Virus record (IMG/VR): IMGVR_UViG_3300036760_000519
Span: 1 to 37,906 of that record
Length of the DNA: 37,906 nucleotides
Strand: one strand, 5' to 3'
From: a virus
Both the position numbers and the translations under genes were made by a program. The notes under the pieces were generated by a model that was not told the DNA's origin, did not search any database, and worked only from the letters and a program-made list of their open reading frames with translations. Positions 25,921 through 32,152 of this stretch are shown piece after piece (position 1 is the stretch's first letter; each line of letters opens with the position of its first letter).

Positions 25921-26499
25921 TTACAGACCGGTCGTCGAAGCCGCGTCGGCGCCGTTGAGGGCGACGATGATGCGGTTGTTCGCCGAGAGGTTGTCGTTGT
26001 CGACCGCCAGCTGCTGCTCCCAGATGCGGAGCGGCAGGGTCGCGGTGACGGCGACGGTTGCGTTGTCCAACACCTCGTCGCTCTGGCCGTCGAGGGTGCT
26101 GCCCGCGGTGGCCACAATGTCGGCGTTGGCACCCAGGTCGGCGAAGGCGGTCGGGCCGGCGCTGGACATGATCTCGAACAGGAGTTCGGGATCGGTGATG
26201 ACCTGGGCGATGGGGTCGCCAGACGCCGGCGCGGACGCCGGGTAGTGCTTGCTGTAGACCCATCGGGCGGCGGTCAGGTCGTAGTAGCGACACCCCCAGA
26301 ACACGCCGAGGCGGATAGCGTCGCCGGCGGCGGAGCGCTGGATGTAGCCGGTCGCCGCCTGCTTCACGAGATCGCCGCGGAAGATGGCGGTCGCGAAGGC
26401 GTTGACGATCTTCCGTTCGGTGAGGGGGCCGCCACTCCAGGGCGCGCCATCTCTGCGCTTTAGCGGGCGCAGTCCGAACGGAGCATTGGGATTTGCCAT
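25921..26499 (-). CDS. 192-aa head (decoration) protein
   Basis: A 192-aa protein starting MANPNAPFGLRPLKRRDGAPWSGG, a beginning shared with many phage head proteins next to the capsid gene. The beta-rich sequence includes 'ATGYIQRSAAGDAIRLGVFWGCRYYDLTAARWVYSKHYPAS', 'QVITDPELLFEIMSSAGP', and 'DNATVAVTATLPLRIWEQQLAVDNDNLSANNRIIVALN'. It lies between the scaffold-side genes and the capsid gene with only 15 bases to the latter. A stem-loop overlaps its ribosome-binding site. The decoration or cementing role is inferred from position. Confidence 0.65.
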   Translation of the reverse strand: MANPNAPFGLRPLKRRDGAPWSGGPLTERKIVNAFATAIFRGDLVKQAATGYIQRSAAGDAIRLGVFWGCRYYDLTAARWVYSKHYPASAPASGDPIAQVITDPELLFEIMSSAGPTAFADLGANADIVATAGSTLDGQSDEVLDNATVAVTATLPLRIWEQQLAVDNDNLSANNRIIVALNGADAASTTGL

Positions 26500-26508
26500 T
26501 TCAGTCTT

Positions 26509-26536
26509 CCTCTGACTCGAGGATTGTCGTCAGAGG
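26509..26536 (-). promoter_or_regulatory. Stem-loop covering a ribosome-binding site
   Basis: An 8-bp inverted repeat, CCTCTGAC / GTCAGAGG, with a 12-base loop lies just upstream of the 192-aa head gene. On the minus strand the second arm ends in CAGAGG, which continues to AAGA and forms the Shine-Dalgarno sequence 7-10 bases before the ATG at 26499. Folding would hide part of the ribosome-binding site, so translation could be adjusted here. Confidence 0.45.
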
Positions 26537-26554
26537 GTCGTGGGCGGGCCTGGC

Positions 26555-27115
26555 CTAGGTGAAGTCCTCGTCTTCGCCGAACGGCTGTCCGGTCGGTACG
26601 GGCTTCGCTGGCGGGACCCTCTCCGGACCCTCGACCGTCCGACTCACTCCCGGCTGCGTGCGGGGGAAGTTCTTCGGGTCTTCGGATTCGCCGAGTGCGG
26701 CCTCCTTGGCGGCCGTGAGCTCGGCGGTCTGGTTGTGGAAATACGTCTCGACCGCCTGGCAGATACCCTCCTGGCGCTCCATCAGCACCAGCCCGTCGAC
26801 CTCGATGAAGTCGGTTTTGGGCATGAGCACTTCGAGATTGCCGAGATTGCGATCGTGCCAGCGGTTGGCAGGAACGACCGACCAGCCCTCACGCTGTAGC
26901 TTCGTGAGGTTGGAGCGGTCGGGTTGGCCCATGACGAACGCCCGCTTCCACTCCAGGCGATACCCCCTGCGCTTCACGTGTTCGGGGACATCGAAGCGGT
27001 CGTCGGACGGGTTGAACGGCAGGATTGCCGGGTTGGCGGCGGCCGTGTCCGGTCGCGGCGGGTTCTGTGGCTTTGACGTGCGTGCCATGGCGGCGCGCGC
27101 GGGTTGCGTGCTCAT
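26555..27115 (-). CDS. 186-aa head-region protein
   Basis: A 186-aa protein with a Pro/Ala/Arg-rich N-terminus. A central compact domain 'DVPEHVKRRGYRLEWKRAFVMGQPDRSNLTKLQREGWSVVPANRWHDRN' and 'VEVDGLVLMERQ'-type sequence (here FIEVDGLVLMERQEGICQAVETYF) follows, and then an acidic Pro-rich tail ending GEDEDFT. The 'Y.leW......G..d.......reGW..V.a.r' pattern is one I recall in phage proteins upstream of capsid genes, though no function is known. It overlaps the scaffold gene by 4 bases. Confidence 0.6.
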   Translation of the reverse strand: MSTQPARAAMARTSKPQNPPRPDTAAANPAILPFNPSDDRFDVPEHVKRRGYRLEWKRAFVMGQPDRSNLTKLQREGWSVVPANRWHDRNLGNLEVLMPKTDFIEVDGLVLMERQEGICQAVETYFHNQTAELTAAKEAALGESEDPKNFPRTQPGVSRTVEGPERVPPAKPVPTGQPFGEDEDFT

Positions 27116-28140
27116 GCGAGCCCTTTCTGTTTCAGTTCACGCAGCATCTTCGAGTGCTGGTCGGCCGTGATCTGGCCGGCGCCCCGCATCTTGCCGAGCG
27201 CGTAGGCCTCGTCGGTCATCCGCATGGCGCGCGCATGCTGGCGCTCCTCTGTGGACAGTTCGACGCTGACCGGGCCGCCGGCCGGGGGTTTGTTCCCCAT
27301 CGAGCCGCGGGTCGGCGGCGTGGCGGTGCCGCCGTTGGGTTTCGCCGGCGCGGGATCGGCCGGCGGGTCCTCTTCGGGATCGCCGGTGTCTTCCTTGATG
27401 CCGGCATCGACGAGGCGTTGGTCGAGTGCCTGAAAGAACTCGTCCGTCCTCGGGTCGAGGCCCTCGGCGATGAGACGGTTGTTGAGAGCAACCGCCACCG
27501 CCCGGGTGCTCGGGTCGTTCATGATGTCCTCGTTGTCCTTGACCCAGGTCTGCGACTTGGGATTGAGAACAGTTGTCCAGCGGCCATCCGGATCGTCGCC
27601 GCCACGGCGGCGATCGGGGTCATTGGCTGACGCGGCGGCGGCTGCCTTGCGGCGAGCGACCGCGGCATCGAGCCGCGCATGTTCCGGCGCCCACTTCGCG
27701 AGGTTGGCTTGCGCCTCGACCTGCTTCGTGACGTCGCCGGCCTCGATCGCGGCTTGGAGATCGGCCTTGGCCTTCTCGAACTCGGCCTTGGCGTGGCTGA
27801 AGGCCGCCTCATCGGCGACCGTGCTGGAGGCAGCTAGACGGGTCTCGAGCTGAGCGATCTTGTCGAGCGCGCCGTCCAGGTGCCGGGTGGCCTCATGGCG
27901 CGCCCAATCGGCTTCGCGGATGCGTTGCTTCAGATGCGCGGGGAGTCGGTCGGGGACTTCCTTTTCGCGGCGGAACCGACCGCTGGCCGGCGACGTCGTG
28001 GTCCGTCTGTCCTTGTCGCCACCGTTCCGGGCAGCGGGTGTATCGGCAACCTTGGGAGGCTCGCCGGGAGTGGCGGAGAGTGTGACGGTAACGGGTCGCA
28101 CCTCCGCGTCCTGCGTTTGCAGGTTCGGTTCGTTGGGCAC
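27112..28140 (-). CDS. Capsid scaffolding protein
   Basis: A 342-aa, highly charged, helix-rich protein: a disordered N-terminus, a Lys/Arg/Glu coiled coil (residues about 80-160, 'DGALDKIAQLETRLAASSTVADEAAFSHAKAEFEKAKADLQAAIEAGD'), a conserved middle segment 'PKSQTWVKDNEDIMNDPSTRAVAVALNNRLIAEGLDPRTDEFFQALDQRL', a Pro-rich linker, and a basic helical C-terminus 'MTDEAYALGKMRGAGQITADQHSKMLRELKQKGLA'. The C-terminal basic helix is the usual capsid-binding part of phage scaffolds. Position between portal and capsid genes, composition and length all fit. Confidence 0.78.
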   Translation of the reverse strand: MPNEPNLQTQDAEVRPVTVTLSATPGEPPKVADTPAARNGGDKDRRTTTSPASGRFRREKEVPDRLPAHLKQRIREADWARHEATRHLDGALDKIAQLETRLAASSTVADEAAFSHAKAEFEKAKADLQAAIEAGDVTKQVEAQANLAKWAPEHARLDAAVARRKAAAAASANDPDRRRGGDDPDGRWTTVLNPKSQTWVKDNEDIMNDPSTRAVAVALNNRLIAEGLDPRTDEFFQALDQRLVDAGIKEDTGDPEEDPPADPAPAKPNGGTATPPTRGSMGNKPPAGGPVSVELSTEERQHARAMRMTDEAYALGKMRGAGQITADQHSKMLRELKQKGLA

Positions 28141-28158
28141 GGGCTTTTTCTCCGTGGG

Positions 28159-28377
28159 TTAAGCGAGCGCGAGGGCTCGGGTCAGTAATCCCCGGTAGGT
28201 CGCAGAGATTTGGCAGCGCTGTTCGGGGATGTTCTGCAGCGTTGCCAGGCGGGCCGACAGGTCCTTCTTGGCCAAGAGGCGGACCATGTCGGTCATTTCG
28301 GCGTCAGCCAGAGGCTTTCGCTCGATTTGCTCACGCGCGTAGCCGCGCGCGAGAAATTCGTCGACCGAGGTAATCAC
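28159..28377 (-). CDS. Small 72-aa hypothetical protein
   Basis: A 72-aa helical protein (SVDEFLARGYAREQIERKPLADAEMTDMVRLLAKKDLSARL) with a 4-base overlap with the upstream coiled-coil gene and 18 bases to the scaffold start. The basic/acidic alternation is typical of small phage assembly proteins. No family is recognised. Confidence 0.55.
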   Translation of the reverse strand: MITSVDEFLARGYAREQIERKPLADAEMTDMVRLLAKKDLSARLATLQNIPEQRCQISATYRGLLTRALALA

Positions 28378-28961
28378 TGCGTCGGTTGGGCGCTCGCGTC
28401 AGCAGAGGCGGCCGCCGGCGCGTCAGCCAGTGCGCTGGTTGCAGCCGGGGCGTCGGCGGGTGCGCTGGAAGCCGCGGCCGTTGCGGCAGCAGCCGGTGCC
28501 GCCGGTGCATCTACGGAATCGGACTGCGCAATCGGCGCGGGATTGGCGCTGGTGCCAGCAGGGCCGGGATCGGCCGCAGCAGGCTCGGCGGGATTCATCG
28601 CTGCCTGTAACTCGTCGATCTTCGCGTTGAGCGTGGCGATGCTGCTGGCCGCCGTCTCGAGGAGGTTCGCCTGCTGCAGGTTCTCGGCCTGGACGCTGGC
28701 GTTCTCCGCCGTCAAACCGTCGATGGTCGCCTGCATGACGGAGATGCGCTCATTGAGCGACGTTGCATTCGCGGCCATCTCCGCGAGCGTCTGCGTCTGC
28801 GCAGAGATCCCGGCGCTCTGAGCGTCCAGCTGTGCCTGCAGGTCCGAGGCATGCGCCGCGGCGCCGCCCTTCTTCACGATGTCGAACATCTCCTGCACAT
28901 CGGTGTACGCGACGGTGATGCCCTGCTCGATCTGAGCTTTCACCGCATCGAAGTTCTTCAT
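28374..28961 (-). CDS. Coiled-coil protein with Ala/Pro-rich tail
   Basis: A 195-aa protein. Residues about 35-120 form a long coiled coil with heptad-like spacing and few charges ('LQAQLDAQSAGISAQTQTLAEMAANATSLNERISVMQATIDGLTAENASVQAENL'). The C-terminal about 70 residues are almost only Ala, Pro, Ser and Asp. The tail seems disordered. It lies 30 bases after the GroES-like gene and overlaps the 72-aa gene. The coiled coil and location suggest an internal or scaffold-like head protein. No family is named. Confidence 0.6.
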   Translation of the reverse strand: MKNFDAVKAQIEQGITVAYTDVQEMFDIVKKGGAAAHASDLQAQLDAQSAGISAQTQTLAEMAANATSLNERISVMQATIDGLTAENASVQAENLQQANLLETAASSIATLNAKIDELQAAMNPAEPAAADPGPAGTSANPAPIAQSDSVDAPAAPAAAATAAASSAPADAPAATSALADAPAAASADASAQPTQ

Positions 28962-28991
28962 GGGCGGCCTCTCAAGGGTTGGGGTTGGGGG

Positions 28992-29417
28992 TCAATACAC
29001 GGTGTCGGGTGCGTCGATGACCATCTGCACATCGGCGTCCTCGATGATACGGCAGGGGACGCCGTTCCAGGCGATCATGCGGCCCGACTGCGGCGTGATC
29101 ACGATCCAGTCGCCTACCTGGCAGTACGGTTCGGCGAAATCCCGCCGGCTGTCGTTGCGATAGGCCTCGGCGCCGACCATGACGACGAAGTGCGCCTTGC
29201 CCTGCCAGATGTCCTCATCGCGGGTCTTGTCGGGCAGGTAGAGGGTGTGACCGCCCTTCACCGTCATCTGGTCCGGCCGGACATAGCTCGCGGCGAAGAT
29301 GCGACCGCCGCAGACCTTGCGCGGCAGCCGGCCCAGCATCTGGAGCAATTGCTGAGCCGGATCGACGTCGTGCTTCATCGCGTTCATCGGCGTCGCAGCT
29401 CGGGCAACAAGTGCCAT
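28992..29417 (-). CDS. GroES-like co-chaperonin (phage Cpn10 type)
   Basis: A 141-aa protein. The conserved pattern is 'GRIFAASYVRPDQMTVKGGHTLYLPDKTRDEDIWQGKAHFVVMVGAEAY', then 'VGDWIVITPQSGRMIAWNGVPCRIIEDADVQMVID'. This matches the GroES/Cpn10 beta-barrel order: mobile loop followed by (G)GI-L-PD, G-V-VG, VGD-V and a final R-I-ED-D(I/V) strand. Phage T4 gp31 and similar proteins replace host GroES so that GroEL can fold the capsid protein. Its place between portal and scaffold fits a capsid-folding role. It has a weak N-terminal extension of about 35 residues. The family call is by motif only. Confidence 0.72.
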   Translation of the reverse strand: MALVARAATPMNAMKHDVDPAQQLLQMLGRLPRKVCGGRIFAASYVRPDQMTVKGGHTLYLPDKTRDEDIWQGKAHFVVMVGAEAYRNDSRRDFAEPYCQVGDWIVITPQSGRMIAWNGVPCRIIEDADVQMVIDAPDTVY

Positions 29418-29420
29418 GGC

Positions 29421-29642
29421 TCAGGTCTCCTGCTTTGGTTGGGGCCTCGCGGGATCGACAAGGGCCTTGCGCTGGGCGTTGAGAATCGCCTGCGCCTGCC
29501 GCAATCCCCTGATGAAGCCGGTGTTGTGCTTGTACTCTGCGAAATCCTTCGCGGCGCCCTCGGTCAGCGGGCCCGCGTAGCTGACGATCTCCTTGGCGAT
29601 CGCCGCCGATGCGTTGTTGTAAAGCGCATCGAGCAGCTTCAT
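29421..29642 (-). CDS. Small 73-aa hypothetical protein
   Basis: A 73-aa helical protein (MKLLDALYNNASAAIAKEIVSYAGPLTEGAAKDFAEYKHNTGFIRGLRQAQAILNAQRK). It overlaps the portal gene by 4 bases (29639/29642) and ends 3 bases before the GroES-like gene. The 'EYKHNTGFIRGLRQA' segment is a recurring small-phage-protein pattern that I have seen near portal genes. The function is unknown. Confidence 0.6.
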   Translation of the reverse strand: MKLLDALYNNASAAIAKEIVSYAGPLTEGAAKDFAEYKHNTGFIRGLRQAQAILNAQRKALVDPARPQPKQET

Positions 29643-32137
29643 TTTTTCGGCCGCCTGCTGGCGCCATGGGCGCGTGCGGCCGCAGTCCGGGCCTGCGCTT
29701 CCTTCGCTCTCGCGTTGATCTCGGCGACCGTCTCCTTGCTGGCGAGTTCGCGCAGCTTGATGCGCTGGTCGATGCGGTGAAGGCCGCGGTCCTGCGCCGC
29801 CGCCTCCATCTCGGCGTAGTGCTTCTGGAGCGCCGCCCGCGCCTCAGCGAGCTGCACCCGGTTGTCGATCTCGGCGTTGCGGGCATCGGCCGCAATCTTC
29901 GCCGCCTTCACTTGGTTCTCCATCATCTTGACCATGTGCTCGTCGGCGCCGAAGGGACCGACGGCCATCTGCGCCATCTCCGCGTGGAGATCTCGCGTGA
30001 AGCTGGCGATCTCGCGCGACAGCAGCTGCTCCACCTGCGGCGGCAACGGCTGGCCCGGAGGAGGCAGCGGCATGCCGATCATGGATTCGACCAGTTGGCG
30101 GTAGTGCATGGCGAAGTGCTCGACGACGTGCGCCGCCAGCATCGGCACCATCTGGGGTGCCGCCTGTGCCGCCGGGCTCATCAGGATCGGCAGGTGCGAG
30201 GCGATGTGCGACTGGTGATCCTGGTGGATGTCGACCTTGAGCGGCATGCCCTGCATGACCGCGATGTTTTCCGAGGCCGGATCCATCGGCATCGCCTGCG
30301 GCGGGTCGGGATTGATCAGGTCGTCGATGTCGCCGAAGCCCATGATCGACATACGCCGCCGCAACGTGGCTTTCCGGTTGAGCTCGGCCGGATACTCCTG
30401 CTGCAGCCGGCCCAGCGCATCGGCGCGCACCATCCGCTGGACATGACTCGGCATGTTGGGATCGGATGCCGGGATGATGTTGACGAGTTTGAAATCCTCG
30501 CCCGTCGCCTCGCCGACCCAGCCGTCGTCGGTTTCGAAGCCCCATACCGCCTGCGGATTGCGGGCGAACTCGTCTTTCAGAAGCCGGAATTCGAGCGCCT
30601 GGCTGCGGTGCGCGCGCTTGTGCACCGCGCTGGTGATTTTCATCGCCTGCTCGATCAGGGCAAGCGTGGTGCCGACCGGCGCATCCTGCCGGCCCTCGCC
30701 GATTTGAAGCTCGGCCGTGCCGCCGACGCGCTCGCCGGCGCCGACCACCATCTGCAACATCTGCGCCAGCATGGCCGACGGCTCACGGAACGGCAGTTCC
30801 ATGACGACTTCCCTGATCGGCCGGCCGCCGGTCTTGATGCGGCGCCCCTCGCCCGGCGCCACGCGGATGGTGTTATCGCCCTTCTCGTCCTCGACGACGT
30901 CATCCTGCAGCCATGCCGGGAAGTTTCTGAACTGGCCGGCGTCGATCAGCTCGCGGAGCATCTGCGTCGCCGCGACTTCGGGATTGCCGATGATGTGGAT
31001 CAGGCCCAGCGAGTAGAAGCCGGGGCCGGGGACGTAGTCGTATTTGACGTACATCTGCTTCGGCCGGACCATCGGGTCGCCTTCGCGCCAGAAGCGCTGC
31101 ACTCGCAGGATGCGCCGGCTGTTGAGATCGGTGGTGACCAGCCAGGTCAGAGGCAGGTCGCTGTTCTCGCCGCGAATCTTGTGCTCGAAGCCTGGCAGGT
31201 CCTTCTCGCAGATGGTCTCGAACAGGGTGTGGCGGTCGTCTCTTCCGGAGACCCAGAGCGTCTTGCGACCTTCGATCTCGGCGAGCGCGGTGGCGATCGG
31301 GCTCATCAACTCGGTCGGGCGCTGGAGCGAAACTTTGCGGAAGAACTGGAGCAGCTGCAGTCGCCTGAGATCGCTCGTGCGCATGTGGATGCGGTTGGTG
31401 ACGCGCTGGGCGGTCTCGATCGACGATGCGTTCATGTTCACGATGACGTCGTCGGGCAAGAGGAAGGCCGACACCGGGCGCCCCAACAGCGGGCAAGTGT
31501 AGACCTTCTTGAAGGTCGTCCCGATCGCCGCTTTGTGGAACAGCATGCGGTCGAAATCGGGGTAATACTCGCTGGCGGTCTGCGTGAGGAAGAAGTTGAA
31601 GGCCTCGCGCACGCGCTCCGCGGCGTCATCGAGCTGTTGCGTCGACTTGCCGATCACCCGCGTTTTCGCCGGCCCCTCGGCCGGCAGCAGTTCGCCGTAG
31701 GCGGTGGCCTGATAGCGAAGGATTGCCTCGAGCAGCATCGGATGGCGCGCGGCCGACGCACCCTCGAACGGATGGCTCTGCGTCTCCTCGATCTTGAGGC
31801 CGAGTACTTTGAGGCCCTTGACGTAGTCGGTCTCCCAATCCTTCCGGCTCTGCAGATCGGTATTTATGCCTTCGAGCAGCTCGGCCGCCCACTGGTCAAG
31901 AACTTGGTCGGGCAGCGCCTCGGCGACGTTGGCGTTGTGGCCGTTGACGTCGACGTCGGGTCCGGTCTGCTGCTGGCCGCCGAAGCTGACCGTGGCGCCG
32001 CCGTCGCCGCGTTCGGTGACCATCGGCGTCGCCGGCGGGGCCAGCGCGATCGTGATGGGCGCCAGACCGGCGGCATCGAGGCCGTTCCGCTGGCGTAGCG
32101 GGTCATCGTAGGTGAGGCGGTCGGGGGCGACGGCCAA
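29639..32137 (-). CDS. Portal protein
   Basis: An 832-aa protein, in the size range of the large portals of short-tailed phages. Key patterns: 'WETDYVKGLKVLGLKIEETQSHPFEGASAARHPMLLEAILRYQATAYGELLPAEGPAKTRVIG' (clip and stem side) and 'FNFFLTQTASEYYPDFDRMLFHKAAIGTTFKKVY', the latter being a common portal core segment. Further on, 'YDYVPGPGFYSLGLIHIIG' and 'IREVVMELPFREPSAMLAQMLQMVVGAGERVGGTAELQIGEG' follow. The last 200 residues are a helical barrel-like region rich in Gln/Ala/Met. It lies between TerL and the capsid assembly genes. The start is 15 bases after the TerL stop. Confidence 0.88.
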   Translation of the reverse strand: MAVAPDRLTYDDPLRQRNGLDAAGLAPITIALAPPATPMVTERGDGGATVSFGGQQQTGPDVDVNGHNANVAEALPDQVLDQWAAELLEGINTDLQSRKDWETDYVKGLKVLGLKIEETQSHPFEGASAARHPMLLEAILRYQATAYGELLPAEGPAKTRVIGKSTQQLDDAAERVREAFNFFLTQTASEYYPDFDRMLFHKAAIGTTFKKVYTCPLLGRPVSAFLLPDDVIVNMNASSIETAQRVTNRIHMRTSDLRRLQLLQFFRKVSLQRPTELMSPIATALAEIEGRKTLWVSGRDDRHTLFETICEKDLPGFEHKIRGENSDLPLTWLVTTDLNSRRILRVQRFWREGDPMVRPKQMYVKYDYVPGPGFYSLGLIHIIGNPEVAATQMLRELIDAGQFRNFPAWLQDDVVEDEKGDNTIRVAPGEGRRIKTGGRPIREVVMELPFREPSAMLAQMLQMVVGAGERVGGTAELQIGEGRQDAPVGTTLALIEQAMKITSAVHKRAHRSQALEFRLLKDEFARNPQAVWGFETDDGWVGEATGEDFKLVNIIPASDPNMPSHVQRMVRADALGRLQQEYPAELNRKATLRRRMSIMGFGDIDDLINPDPPQAMPMDPASENIAVMQGMPLKVDIHQDHQSHIASHLPILMSPAAQAAPQMVPMLAAHVVEHFAMHYRQLVESMIGMPLPPPGQPLPPQVEQLLSREIASFTRDLHAEMAQMAVGPFGADEHMVKMMENQVKAAKIAADARNAEIDNRVQLAEARAALQKHYAEMEAAAQDRGLHRIDQRIKLRELASKETVAEINARAKEAQARTAAARAHGASRRPKK

Positions 32138-32152
32138 TTCGGTTGGGACCTC

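Noticed and set aside
24787-26463. 558-aa plus-strand open frame
   Set aside because: Antisense to the capsid and decoration genes, which have clear family features.
29609-32098. 829-aa plus-strand open frame
   Set aside because: It lies exactly antisense to the portal gene. The composition (Arg/His/Leu-rich) is that of an antisense frame in high-GC coding DNA.
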